A DNA stretch of 64,000 nucleotides from Pogonophryne albipinna (Eukaryota > Chordata > Actinopteri > Perciformes > Artedidraconidae): assembly GCA_028583405.1 (NCBI GenBank), contig JAPTMU010000122.1:1-64000 (forward strand). The letters run 5' to 3'. This document shows positions 12,875 to 24,907 of the stretch, one piece after another. Below the pieces are notes generated by a model. The model was given only the letters and a program-made list of their open reading frames with translations, ran no database searches and was not told the DNA's origin. Position 1 is the stretch's first letter. The number at the start of each line of letters is the position of its first letter. The translations under genes and the position numbers were made by a program.

Positions 12875-13785
12875 CAACATTAGCCTCCTTTAGCTTAGCG
12901 GTGGTGATGTGAAGTCATGTGACCGTGCTGTCGTTCTTTATAGCCCAACATTAGCCTCCTTTAGCTTAGCAGTGGTGACGTGAAGTCATGTGACCGTGCT
13001 GTAGTTCCTTTATAGCCCAACATTAGCCTCCTTTAGCTTAGCAGTGGTGACATGAAGTCATGTGACCGTGCTGTAGTTCCTTTATAGCCCAACATTAGCA
13101 GCCTTTAGCTTAGCGGTGGTGACGTGAAGTCATTTGACCGTGCTGTAGTTCCTTTATAGCCCAACATTAGCCTCCTTTAGCTTAGCAGTGGTGACGTGAA
13201 GTCATGTGACCGTGCTGTAGTTCCTTTATAGCCCAACATTAGCCACCTTTAGCTTAGTGGTGGTGACGTGAAGTCATGTGACCGTGCTGTAGTTCCTTTA
13301 TAGCCCAACATTAGCAGCCTTTAGCTTAGTGGTGGTGACGTGAAGTCATGTGACCGTGCTGTAGTTCCTTTATAGCCCAACATTAGCAGCCTTTAGCTTA
13401 GCGGTGGTGACATGAAGTCATTTGACCGTGCTGTAGTTCCTTTATAGCCCAACAGTAGCCTCCTTTAGCTTAGCCGTGGTGACGTGAAGTCATGTGACCG
13501 TGCTGTAGTTCCTTTATAGCCCAACATTAGCCTCCTTTAGCTTAGCGGTGGTGACGTGAAGTCATGTGACCGTGCTGTAGTTCCTTTATAGCCCAACATT
13601 AGCCTCCTTTAGCTTAGCGGTGGTGACGTGAAGTCATGTGACCGTGCTGTAGTTCCTTGATAGCCCAACATTAGCAGCCTTTAGCTTAGCGGTGGTGACG
13701 TGAAGTCATGTGACCGTGCTGTAGTTCCTTTATAGCCCAACATTAACCTCCTTTAGCTTAGCGGTGGTGACGTGAAGTCATGTGA
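12875..13785 (+). repeat. 72-bp minisatellite, array 1 (about 12.6 copies)
   Basis: Unit: CCCAACATTAGCCTCCTTTA, GCTTAGCGGTGGTGACGTGA, AGTCATGTGACCGTGCTGTA, GTTCCTTTATAG. Copies differ mainly at the CCTCC/CAGCC/CCACC and GCGG/GCAG/GTGG positions. Each unit carries TGACGTGA (close to a CRE half palindrome) and TCATGTGA (a palindromic M-box type E-box; TCATTTGA in two units). The same unit recurs in the same orientation at 36657-37347. Confidence 0.95.
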
Positions 13786-14587
13786 GTCAATCCTGCACAG
13801 TCTATTGGGAGTTTAAAGTCTTTACTGGACAATATACCAATTAAAAATGTTTCAAAAGTCATAATTGTTGTGACTGAATGAGGTCTGTAGCCTCATGGGA
13901 AAACACTGGTCTAAATGTCTCGCTTTTTTCCTGCTCCATGTGTATAATTGTGTGAAGCAGCTTGCATTAGCTGATCTTGGCCTCTCTGTCGGGGTTTGGA
14001 GGAGAAAATCTGCTAAAAAAGATGCTTCCTGCACGCACAATTACACATACATGATATAGCAGTGAGATCTCACACTCCACTACTAAAATATTTATCCATC
14101 CTCCTCATCAGCTGTGAGAAAATACCCCAGCAGCTCTGTGCAGCGGGAAGTAAAAACCACTTCATCTGTCTTCATGTTGAGACGCTCACAACAACAACAA
14201 GCTGCGTTCAAGACAAACAAACGCTAACAGCTGTTTGTTTAGATATATGGCCGTGGACTTGATTTGTGAGCCTCTACGTTTTTAATTATTCTATTAACTT
14301 TTTATTTTAAAAGCATTTAGTTTTTAGGGTGACTTTACAACATCTCTCCAAAAGCACATCTTTAAATCAGAATAAAATGTGCAGACTTTCCACCAAACAC
14401 ACACACCCTTAAGAGATATTTCCAGTCCATTTAAACCAAAATAAAGTTGTTTACCTCCAAATTCTGTTCAGTATGCATGGCAGGAATAGCAGCATAATAA
14501 GCTCTTCTTCTTCCTTTCTTCATCCCTACTTCATATCATTGTAGAGAAAGACAAAGTGCATGTGACACCTGAACTTTTTACAGAGTT
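13786..14587. other. Intronic sequence, nothing recognised
   Basis: Spacer between the 72-bp array and 57-bp array 2. No motif recognised. Confidence 0.5.
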
Positions 14588-17500
14588 GTAGTGTCTCTAC
14601 TTTAAAGAGTCCTCTCCTGCTGATGTTCAGATGTATATCAGTATGTAGTGTCTCTACTTTAAAGAGTCCTCTCCTGCTGATGTTCAGGTGTATATCAGTA
14701 TGTAGTGTCTCTACTTTAAAGAGTCCTCTCCTGCTGATGTTCAGGTGTATATCAGTATGTAGTGTCTCTACTTTAAAGAGTCCTCTCCTGCTAATGTTCA
14801 GGTGTATATCAGTATGTAGTGTCTCTACTTTAAAGAGTCCTCTCCTGCTGATGTTCAGATGTATATCAGTATGTAGTGTCTCTACTTTAAAGAGTCCTCT
14901 CCTGCTGATGTTCAGGTGTATATCAGTATGTAGTGTCTCTACTTTAAAGAGTCCTCTCCTGCTGATGTTCAGGTGTATATCAGTATGTAGTGTCTCTACT
15001 TTAAAGAGTCCTCTCCTGCTAATGTTCAGGTGTATATCAGTATGTAGTGTCTCTACTTTAAAGAGTCCTCTCCTGCTAATGTTCAGGTGTATATCAGTAT
15101 GTAGTGTCTCTACTTTAAAGAGTCCTCTCCTGCTGATGTTCAGATGTATATCAGTATGTAGTGTCTCTACTTTAAAGAGTCCTCTCCTGCTGATGTTCAG
15201 GTGTATATCAGTATGTAGTGTCTCTACTTTAAAGAGTCCTCTCCTGCTGATGTTCAGATATATATCAGTATGTAGTGTCTCTACTTTAAAGAGTCCTCTC
15301 CTGCTGATGTTCAGATGTATATCAGTATGTAGTGTCTCTACTTTAAAGAGTCCTCTCCTGCTGATGTTCAGGTGTATATCAGTATGTAGTGTCTCTACTT
15401 TAAAGAGTCCTCTCCTGCTAATGTTCAGGTGTATATCAGTATGTAGTGTCTCTACTTTAAAGAGTCCTCTCCTGCTGATGTTCAGATGTATATCAGTATG
15501 TAGTGTCTCTACTTTAAACAATCCTCTCCTGCTGATGTTCAGGTGTATATCAGTATGTAGTGTCTCTACTTTAAAGAGTCCTCTCCTGCTGATGTTCAGG
15601 TGTATATCAGTATGTAGTGTCTCTACTTAAAGAGTCCCTCTCCTGCTGATGTTCAGGTGTATATCAGTATGTCGTGTCTCTACTTTAAACAGTCCTCTCC
15701 TGCTGATGTTCAGGTGTATATATAGTGTCTCTACTTTAAAGAGTCCTCTCCTGCTGATGTTCAGGTGTATATCAGTATTTAGTGTCTCTACTTTAAACAG
15801 TCCTCTCCTGCTGATGTTCAGGTGTATATCAGTATGTAGTGTCTCTACTTTAAAGAGTCCTCTCCTGCTGATGTTCAGATGTATATCAGTATGTAGTGTC
15901 TCTACTTTAAAGAGTCCTCTCCTGCTGATGTTCAGGTGTATATCAGTATGTAGTGTCTCTACTTTAAAGAGTCCTCTCCTGCTGATGTTCAGGTGTATAT
16001 CAGTATGTAGTGTCTCTACTTTAAAGAGTCCTCTCCTGCTGATGTTCAGGTGTATATCAGTATGTAGTGTCTCTACTTTAAAGAGTCCTCTCCTGCTGAT
16101 GTTCAGGTGTATATCAGTATGTAGTGTCTCTACTTTAAAGAGTCTTCTCCTGCTGATGTTCAGGTGTATATCAGTATGTAGTGTCTCTACTTTAAAGAGT
16201 CCTCTCCTGCTGATGTTCAGGTGTATATCAGTATGTAGTGTCTCTACTTTAAAGAGTCCTCTCCTGCTGATGTTCAGGTGTATATCAGTGTGTAGTGTCT
16301 CTACTTTAAAGAGTCCTCTCCTGCTGATGTTCAGGTGTATATCAGTATGTAGTGTCTCTACTTTAAAGAGTCCTCTCCTGCTGATGTTCAGGTGTATATC
16401 AGTATGTAGTATCTCTACTTTAAGAGTCCTCTCCTGCTGATGTTCAGGTGTATATCAGTGTGTAGTGTCTCTACTTTAAAGAGTCCTCTCCTGCTGATGT
16501 TCAGGTGTATATCAGTATGTAGTGTCTCTACTTTAAAGAGTCCTCTCCTGCTGATGTTCAGGTGTATATCAGTATGTAGTGTCTCTACTTTAAAGAGTCC
16601 TCTCCTGCTGATGTTCAGGTGTATATCAGTATGTAGTGTCTCTACTTTAAAGAGTCCTCTCCTGCTGATGTTCAGGTGTATATCAGTATGTAGTGTCTCT
16701 ACTTTAAAGAGTCCTCTCCTGCTGATGATCAGGTGTATATCAGTATGTAGTGTCTCTACTTTAAAGAGTCCTCTCCTGCTGATGTTCAGGTGTATATCAG
16801 TATGTAGTATCTCTACTTTAAAGAGTCCTCTCCTGCTGATGTTCAGGTGTATATCAGTGTGTAGTGTCTCTACTTTAAAGAGTCCTCTCCTGCTGATGTT
16901 CAGGTGTATATCAGTATGTAGTGTCTCTACTTTAAAGAGTCCTCTCCTGCTGATGTTCAGGTGTATATCAGTATGTAGTGTCTCTACTTTAAAGAGTCCT
17001 CTCCTGCTGATGTTCAGGTGTATATCAGTATGTAGTGTCTCTACTTTAAAGAGTCCTCTCCTGCTGATGTTCAGGTGTATATCAGTATGTAGTGTCTCTA
17101 CTTTAAAGAGTCCTCTCCTGCTGATGTTCAGGTGTATATCAGTATGTAGTGTCTCTACTTTAAAGAGTCCTCTCCTGCTGATGTCCAGGTGTATATCAGT
17201 ATGTAGTGTCTCTACATTAAAGAGTCCTCTCCTGCTGATGATCAGGTGTATATCAGTATGTAGTGTCTCTACTTTAAAGAGTCCTCTCCTGCTGATGTTC
17301 AGGTGTATATCAGTATGTAGTGTCTCTACTTTAAAGAGTCCTCTCCTGCTGATGTTCAGGTGTATATCAGTATGTAGTGTCTCTACATTAAAGAGTCCTC
17401 TCCTGCTGATGTTTCAGGTGTATATCAGTATGTAGTGTCTCTACTTTAAAGAGTCCTCTCCTGCTGATGTTCAGGTGTATATCAGTATGTAGTGTCTCTA

Positions 17501-17750
17501 CTTTAAAGAGTCCTCTCCTGCTGATGTTCAGGTGTATATCAGTATGTAGTGTCTCTACTTTAAAGAGTCCTCTCCTGCTGATGATCAGGTGTATATCAGT
17601 ATGTAGTGTCTCTACTTTAAAGAGTCCTCTCCTGCTGATGTTCAGGTGTATATCAGTATGTAGTGTCTCTACTTTAAAGAGTCCTCTCCTGCTGAGGTTC
17701 AGGTGTATGTCAGCATGTAGTGTCTCTACTTTAAAGAGTCCTCTCCTGCT
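14588..17750 (-). repeat. 57-bp minisatellite, array 2 (about 55 copies, inverted)
   Basis: It is the same 57-bp unit as array 1 but reverse complemented. Copies in the left third (14588-15530) carry diagnostic variants (GATGTTCAGATG, GATGTTCAGGTG, TAATGTTCAGGTG) that recur about every four units, a 228-bp higher-order repeat. The right two thirds is nearly homogeneous. Small indels at about 15631, 15720 (a shortened unit) and 16424 break the open frame into pieces. Frames of 263-335 residues (MFRCISVCSVSTLKSPLLL repeated) are artefacts of the stop-free unit. Confidence 0.97.
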
Positions 17751-17851
17751 AAGAGGGAGCACAGGCATTTTAGCCTTTGCAGACCATTTACATGCAAAAA
17801 AACTATAGAATACAGGAAAGGGAAAATCCAAGAAGCAGAATAAGGCCTCTT
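17751..17851 (-). mobile_element. TTAA-MITE terminus flanking array 2
   Basis: Read on the - strand it begins AAGAGGCCTTATTCTGCTTC and continues to TTGCATGTAAATGGTCTGC, homologous to 9778-9858 beside array 1. The flanking TTAA is not preserved here (CTTGAAAT follows). This places array 2 inside the same transposon family as array 1 but in the opposite orientation. Confidence 0.7.
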
Positions 17852-17856
17852 GAAAT

Positions 17857-19321
17857 GCACTACAACTTGACCTGAATTATGCATCAGGTCTTAAATTACA
17901 AACTGAAACGGGTTAGCTTTCAGAAAATACACGACACCGACCGCAATGATAGGTTTTTCGCCTTGAAAGCAGATGAAATCACTGCAAAGCCTCAACATCT
18001 GCAAACCAGATTCAAACAGTTAATTGTAGCTTTTAGCGCTAACCTCTCTCTTTGTGTCTTTATTTTCTCCTCTCCTTTTCTAAATGAATAGCTCTGTCTG
18101 ACGGTCACAAGCTGAACAATACACCCCATAACTCTGTGAAAGAACCACATTCACCTTTTCATTGAATCACCAGAGTGCTTTTGTGTGAGCCGACAGTTTG
18201 AATGATTCCTGCAGCTATAAAACTCCCAGTAGCTTTTCTAACGTCTGAAAGGGAAATGTCTTTTCCCGGTGTGTTGCTTGGTGGGTGTTGTTTTTTCTCC
18301 AGCTGTAACCCAGGTGACACCGTGTGCTTTGGCATGCAGCATGGAAATCAGTTTAGATTGAAAAGACTCCGACGGAACAACAAGAGGACAGGGGGGAAAT
18401 GATCTGGAAACAAGAAACAGGGAGTGAGAAATAACCCTGAAATGTCACGGAAATAAACGGTAATTCATGTCATTTAAGAAGTTTAAACTAGTGAATAATG
18501 TACCATCCAAATTGAAAATGATTTGCAAGATCCACCAGAGTATTTGGACAGTAAACATTCAATAACAGGGAGATGTTTCTCCACTTTAAGCTTCTTAACT
18601 CTCAATATGTTTGAACTAACTCTCACACATTGACTCAAAACAGATTTCTTGCTTCTTATGCAACATTTTACTTTTCTCTTGCTTATAAACTCCCCTTACC
18701 TATTTTAGTGTGATAGTGCACTTTAAATTACCTTCAACTTGACCATATGCATCAGGTGTTTGGTTACAAACTGAAACAACTGAATATCACCCAAAGAATT
18801 AAGGAGAACATTTGGTTTCTACCTTAGAGACAAGTCTTGCTTTTCTTCAAGCTATTTAGGGTTATTACAAATCGTTTTTTAAACATTAAGGCATGGAGAC
18901 ATGTCCCAGTGGAGACACTCGATGCATATATGAACTTTAAATTGAGCACAATATTTCCTCTTTAAATGTATAACACATACTGGGCGAGTAATATGTTGCA
19001 GAATGTCTGTTTTTAAGTCAACAAGGCAGTGTGTGCCGGTTTCTATCTTTTAATGAGATCTGAGAGAGGTACTAGTTTTAATACGAAGCAATACAGAGTG
19101 AGTGCTTGAAGTCTTCCTTGACATGTATATGGATGGAGAACAGGGTCAATTGTTATGTCCAGCCACCTTTTAATTTATTGCATTCAGTCTCTCATTGTTG
19201 TTTAACATCTTTTTAATCTCTGGATAATGGCTATAATACACAGACGGGGAGTCTCATATAGCCGTGATGATCACATTTGGCCAGCCTGCAACCCAGACAA
19301 TGCTTCATATTGATCAGAAGA

Positions 19322-19322
<1 letters not shown>
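17857..19322. other. Intronic sequence with a short diverged duplication
   Basis: A segment near 17862 (CAACTTGACCTGAATTATGC, ATCAGGT, TTACAAACTGAAAC) recurs near 18735 with small gaps, a local duplication about 870 bp apart. Nothing else recognised. Confidence 0.45.

Positions 19323-19366
<44 letters not shown>
19323..19366. repeat. (CA)n microsatellite
   Basis: About 22 CA units. The following 19367-20133 shows nothing recognisable. Confidence 0.95.
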
Positions 19367-19367
<1 letters not shown>

Positions 19368-20133
19368 ATCCCACCATCAGATAGTGAGACAGTACTTGTC
19401 CGTCCTTTTTGTCCTTGAGCTTGATTTGTGATTATCTCACCGTGCTGCACAGATAGTTATAGCCGTTGAAATACACTCACAAACTAGGGAACACACACTC
19501 ATATATTTTGACAGACTGCTTGGACATCACCCTGCTCCTGTTCAATTATTCATGTCAAAGTCTGGCTGTGCTGCAGCTTACAACCCGGTGTAAATCATTG
19601 ATGGCTGCGGAGATACAGGGAGAGAAAGTCTCACCTTCAAATATGACATTTTAAACTAGGTGTGTTTTTGACCAGGTGGTTATGCATGCTGCTTTTTGGA
19701 TAATTTAACAGAAGTACGCTTTGAAAATGGAGCTTGTTGCATGTGTTCAAATCAGCTGCACAAATAATCTATATTTCCATGCAATCACAATATGGACTTG
19801 TGCAATATTCAAATGTGAAGAAGCACACTATATTTTAAAGGCTAAATATGTGTTTTGAAGGAAGTATTGTTAAGTCCTGACCTACAAAACATATTGCATA
19901 TTGGTACAGATCCTCTGTTTTAGATCATTTGATATATTTAAATGTGAATAATGATGAATCCCTCTCATATTGTCAGGCAAATTACCAAATAAAAAAGCAG
20001 TGATAACCCATATCTGCCATCCTTAGTGCCGACATATCACGCTGTTGAATGTATATTAGGAAGATGTTTCTCAGTCTGCTTCTGCATAGCAACTCCCTCC
20101 AAAGATGAGCCAATTCACTGAGTGGAAAAATAC

Positions 20134-20965
20134 TAGGGATGCACGATATTGGTTTTTTGAAACCGATACCGATAACTTCCTGCTTCTCAAGACCGATACC
20201 GATAACCGATAATAATATAATATATATATTAAATGTACCTGTAGTTTTTGCACACCTGGTGGTAAAAAAGAGACTAGTAGTGAGCAAATGACATGAGCAT
20301 TACTACTATGAACAAAACAAAGCCAAGAACAGTTTTGACTCTTCAAAGTGACCATATTTATTTTCCCAAATAAAGTTCTTGCCTTTTTCAAAAGCCTCGT
20401 CGATAGGTAAAAGCCCCGGTGCCTTTGCAGCTGGCTTTGGATTCGCCGCTAGTTTAGCAGCGCAGGCGTCTTCGTATGCTTTTAACACACCATCGTAGCG
20501 ATGGCGATGTTTCAGGTGACTAATCAGGTTGGAAGTATTATAGCTCGTTGCCTTGTTCCCTCCTCGTGGAACTTCTGCATTTGTTAATACAAATGGCAAG
20601 CGAACTATCTAACTCTGAAACTTTGAAATAGTCCCATACTACCGACGACATGTTTGTTTACTGTCCTGGCTTCACGGCCGCACACCATTTACGTCACAGC
20701 CAGGCATGAGTTAGGGAGCGCTGGATTTGTGAAAAACTCCCCTCTTCCTAAACCACTAATACCACAGTACTGGCAAAACAGGAGGAGCCGAGTGAAAAAC
20801 AAGCGCCCCTCATCCCAATCCACCCACACCGCAGGATTTTTTACACCAAAAATATATTGTATATTATCGGGACTATTAATACTTGTATCGGGTTTATCGG
20901 GATGACGTCATAATTCCTAATATCGGACCGATAATTATCGGGCCGATAATTATCGTGCACCACTA
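20134..20965 (-). mobile_element. hAT element with BED-finger remnant (832 bp)
   Basis: The termini TAGGGATGCACGATA (left) and TAGTGGTGCACGATA (reverse complement of right) are inverted. The 8-bp target duplication AAAAATAC is exact on both sides (20126-20133 and 20966-20973). Subterminal ends are rich in CCGATA/TATCGG repeats, typical of hAT transposase binding regions. Only a BED-finger remnant is inside and the RNase H-like/dimerisation domains are missing, so the copy is non-autonomous. Confidence 0.88.
20306..20599 (-). pseudogene. Degenerate BED zinc-finger ORF of the hAT element
   Basis: The 97-residue frame contains AEVPRGGNKATSYNTSNLIS followed by HLKHRH. This matches the C-terminal half of a BED finger (NTSNLxxHLxxxH), with both zinc-ligand histidines kept. 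The expected Cys-x2-Cys that precedes AEVPRGG is lost: the aligned residues are F and T in MPFVLTNAEV. A Lys/Ala-rich linker follows and then unrelated sequence. It is unlikely to bind zinc and is read here as a decayed transposase N-terminus. Confidence 0.7.
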
Positions 20966-20984
20966 AAAAATACCAAACAAGATG

Positions 20985-21190
20985 AGATAAAATAAGATGG
21001 AACTTTATTTATCGCCTTGGGGAAATTCAGGCGTTTATAGCAGTAACAGGGTCAGAGTTAAAAACAGGATTCACAGGTAAAGACAAAATAGTGTACAAAT
21101 TAAAATAATAATATTACAACAAAATAAAAGTGATAAAGTAACTATTGAAGCAATATATCACAGTAAAAAGTTGAGCATTTGTATGAACAT
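20985..21190 (-). mobile_element. LINE 3' tail remnant
   Basis: ACTTTATTTATCGCCTTGGG and GAAATTCAGGCG near 21001 match the reversed 3' end that I recall from many fish LINE/SINE copies (actttattgatcc...ggaaattcag). A shorter trace of it, ACTTTATTGATCC, occurs near 52899. No coding part is present. Confidence 0.5.
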
Positions 21191-21195
21191 GTTAA

Positions 21196-21920
21196 AGGTC
21201 TTCTATCATGCTATTTTTATGCATATATTATAGATCTCAGATATATAAAAATATATTACAAAACATGTCTATGAAGTGTTTTGCTCAAAATACCAAACGG
21301 ATCATGCATTCTAGCCATGCCTCATATCCCTCTATTTCAGCCCTGTTACGACACACTCTCTCCAGCACAGGTTAGCTCTGAGTGTTAGCGATGCTAATGT
21401 AAACAAAGACCACATTACTTCCAGAACACGTTGCGCATTGTTTCTGATAGCAACGTTTCTGATTGGCCCGTTGGTGTAAAGCCCGCCCACATTTCAGATA
21501 TTACGTCATATCGGCAGCAAATCTGGATCAGCTCCGTCGTTCCCCCGTTTTTAGAGATGTGGGTACGGAGGAAAAGAGAGAGGGTCACATGGGGGACACA
21601 TGTTGATGTATAAAGACTTTTAAAATGTTAAAGTGATGCCAGAAAACAATATTTATGTTCGTTCAGTACTCCAGAAATATGAAAATGGTGTCAAATAGAG
21701 CGTCAGAAGGCAGAGACAGCTTGGTTTTACGGAGAATAAAGAATACTGTCCTTTTACTGTGGAGGAAGTTAAGAAACCGTAACTCTGGATTTGTTTGTTG
21801 TTTGAGGTGCGATTTATGACGCGGCAGCTTTAAGATATGAAGACACTATTATTCTCAGCTTCGCTCTAATGCAGTAATTTTATACATCAAAAAGTGCATT
21901 TTGCATAATAAAGGAGACCT
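21196..21920. mobile_element. TTAA-flanked MITE (725 bp)
   Basis: TTAA stands at 21192-21195 and 21921-21924. The ends are inverted: AGGTCTTCTATCATGC on the left and, from the right, AGGTCTCCTTTATTATGC. No transposase is present. The interior includes GC-richer stretches (21440-21540) but no domain-bearing frame. Probably a piggyBac-type non-autonomous element. Confidence 0.7.
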
Positions 21921-21924
21921 TTAA

Positions 21925-22974
21925 ATAAGATTAATGAATTATCTGTGAAGAAGATTTAGACTCAGTGAGACGGTGACCAGGAAGCAGAGAACGTTTAGAG
22001 GAGCATGGATGCGTCTTAACGGGGCGCGGCCACATTTAGCCGGGTGTTACTTCGCTGTTGACATATTGTCTGAGTCTGGCAGATGGCTGACACATGCTCT
22101 GTGTCGCAGATCCATTGTGACGGAGGCTCTGAGCTGGTGGTGGGAAAACCACAGCGTCTTACTTCAAGCTGTCACAATCTCACACGGTTAACACTTCAAC
22201 TCCATTTGTATCTCCTCCACGTCCCTCCCTCAACCTCTCTGTGAGGCTTAATTATGATGCAACAATTAATTGAGATTATTTACTTACTGCAATAATCTAA
22301 AAACCAAAAGAGAAATCCCATTGGGTTTTTGTGGAAGGCAATTGTTATGTATTGTATTAGTCAATGTATTGAACATGTTAAAATAATAGTAATAATAACA
22401 AAGAAAAGCTAAATAAAAAAATCTTTCAAGGTAGAAAAATACAAAATAAATTCTCAAAGCTTCCGTCATGTTCAAAAGGGGCAAGAAGAAGCTTACAAAC
22501 TGTTCTGGTTCTCCTCTAGCGTACATTGTTCATGAAAATAAAAGTTCAAGTCATCAGCATTCGTGATATTTGATTCGTTGTTTTAAGCGAATCCTTCTTT
22601 TGTACAAAACAAACAAAAGCAAATAACTTTACAACGACAAGAAATAACAAGCATGATTTCGCAGGTCCTTCTCAGAACCATTCAGGATTTGGTTTCTAAA
22701 TAATTGTTTTAGTTTAAAGTTGCACAGTATTTCAGCTCATCATTACAGATTAACACCTTTCTGTTGTGATGCAATGACGTTTGGAATTTGTTCGTATAGA
22801 TGGTTTTCTGAAAATGCAGTTTCCTCTCAACGTGTGTGTTTTCTCAACGTGTGAAAAGTCCCTGGACATAATGAGGCAATTGTTGATTTGCGGCCTTGAA
22901 CATAATTTGGATAGTTTTATAGTCAACCAGGTCTTGTAGTTTTAGTGTTTTTAATGTTTCTTCTTGTTAGGCAA
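21925..22974. other. Intronic sequence, nothing recognised
   Basis: AT-rich, without recognised repeats or coding domains. Confidence 0.5.
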
Positions 22975-23190
22975 TGCACGTTTATTTATATAGCACCTTT
23001 CAACACAAGGCAATTCAAAGTGCTTTACAAAAATGAAAGACATAAAAGCATTAAGAAATGTATTATTTAAAAGCAGAGATAATAAAACATAAATAACACA
23101 GATGATTACAAGTTACAGTGCATTGTGAGATATGAATATATCAATTAAAAGCAGCGGCAAAAAGAAAAGTCTTCAGCCTGGATTTATATG
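22975..23190 (-). mobile_element. LINE 3' end remnant (tatagcacctttcaa type)
   Basis: GTTTATTTATATAGCACCTT, CAAAGTGCTTTACAAAAATG and the trailing AAAAGTCTTCAGCCTGGATT form the reversed 3' end of a fish LINE. On the - strand, 23180 downward reads as a decayed C-terminal peptide followed by a short 3' UTR. A related fragment is at 34677-34750. Confidence 0.6.
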
Positions 23191-23879
23191 CAATAAAAAC
23201 AGGATGGAAAATGACTTTAATAACGGGTACAGACGTCACTTTCTGGCCTTCTTTGCGCTGCCATCTGCAGCTGACAGCCTTCACTGCATATGTTCTGCGT
23301 CACTGCATGTCTGGAGAGTGAATTTTCCTCGAAAATATTCCACACCTGTCAACGAGGGACATTCTCAAGAGTGGCAGCATGACTCTGTGTGAAAAACACC
23401 CAGATATCACGGTCGTTTCACCTCCTCCCTGAAGGGTGTGGAGCTCTCAGTGTTCAACGCTGTGTTGGTGATTACTAAGCAAATAGTCTGCTGGAGATAT
23501 GATATAAACTGCAACTGGATGGCTGCACAGTGCACACACTCTCAAATATTTACCCTCCTCTCCTCCAAGCTGTGGGCTTTCCTCCCAGGATGAGTGAGGC
23601 ATGAGAGGATGAGTTGAAATCAGGTGCACTCGGAGAGAAACGCTTGAAGATGGAGAAGGAGGAGGAGGTTTAGTGAGGCTCGATCACTCAGGCTTGTGCT
23701 CTGAAGTGTTACAACTGATTTCTGCTTTTGGATCACCTGAGGGTGTGTGGGAATATTCCCTGAGAGAGGAGGCTCAGCTGCTAGTTTCTGAAGAATACTG
23801 AGAGTAAAACTGTAAAAGAAATGGCACAGTACTTTTGAAATGTGGGGTTCTGCTTTCTCTGTACATGCAGCCACATCAT
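23191..23879. other. Intronic sequence, nothing recognised
   Basis: No recognised element. Confidence 0.5.
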
Positions 23880-24160
23880 AGAGCCTATGCATTACATTAA
23901 TGCACACAATGTATGCAATATCTTGTTTTTTATTACTTGCACATATTATATTCAATTCTGTTTCTAGGAATACAACCATATTCAATGTAAATACTGCTAT
24001 TTTTACTATATTTTTGCTTGTTATTATAGTTTTCTTCAAATAGTTTTCTATCTGTGTTTTTAATCTTTGTTTTATTTTATGTATGCACCACAACACCAAG
24101 TCAAATTCCTCGTATGTGTTAACCTACCTGGTAATAAACCTGTTTCTGATTCTGATTATC
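23880..24160 (+). mobile_element. Retroposon 3' end, family R1 copy 1
   Basis: It ends GCACCACAACACCAAGTCAA, ATTCCTCGTATGTGT, AATAAACCTGTTTCTGATTC, a 3' end that I recall from many teleost LINE copies. Diverged copies lie at 44963-45175 (reversed) and 55030-55230 (same orientation, truncated). The conserved upstream part includes CACATATTNTATTC and TTATTATAGTTTTCTT. Confidence 0.65.
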
Positions 24161-24907
24161 AAGAACAGCCATTTTGATCCTGAGTAATGGCTTTATTGTT
24201 TCTTAGATGTAGCACTGTGAGGGTGTAATCTATAGACTGTATTTATAGATAACCACGTGTCTAATTTGCAAACGTGAAGACATTCCTGGATACAGATAAT
24301 TTGAAGCTAGAATATGTGCAGTGTTGATCAAGCCTGTTAGCGTTAGCCACTTAGCTTCTAAGTTAGCACCACGGTAGCTGTTGGGCTACAACAATACAGC
24401 AACTCATATTTATTTCAATAAATTTATATGATCAAATTGAGATTATATGATCAAATTGTCACAGTTTGTATTACACAGACTTGAGATTTCTTGTGTTACA
24501 AATGTCCTGTGTGTTTGCTGACCGTTATCTAGCTTGTCAGCGTTAGCCACTTAGCTGCTACATTAGCACAACAAGGGGCTGTAAGTATAGAATGACGATA
24601 CAACTAACCCTATTATCACCGTAAATACGACTGATTTAACCCATGTTTGATTACACGATTATGGGTTCATAAACATCATGTTTGTGTCTGCTTAGAACAG
24701 GGTTGCCAACTTTGGGTACCTGGCTGGAGTGAGATTTTGATATCATGGGTTTAATTACACCTATGCGCACTAAATGACTGCTATCGTGTCAGCAGCGGGA
24801 CCTTAGCATATATATACAAATACACAATGTTGGACACAAACTATAAAGGGCACAACTTTTCATTCACTAATGAAAGTCAAACACATGTTTGTTTCCACTG
24901 TTTTATT
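24161..24907. other. Intronic sequence with a short duplicated motif
   Basis: GTTAGCGTTAGCCACTTAGC (about 24338) recurs as GTCAGCGTTAGCCACTTAGC (about 24537), each followed by CTAxxTTAGCAC. Otherwise nothing recognised. Confidence 0.45.

Noticed and set aside
9859..17750. CRISPR-like array (regular repeats)
   Set aside because: Repeats are contiguous without unique spacers and lie in vertebrate DNA; this is a minisatellite.
9799..17831. Open frames of 100-335 residues on both strands across the 57-bp arrays
   Set aside because: The 57-bp unit is 19 codons with no stop in several frames, so long repetitive frames follow automatically on both strands. No domain, signal peptide or codon bias supports a protein.
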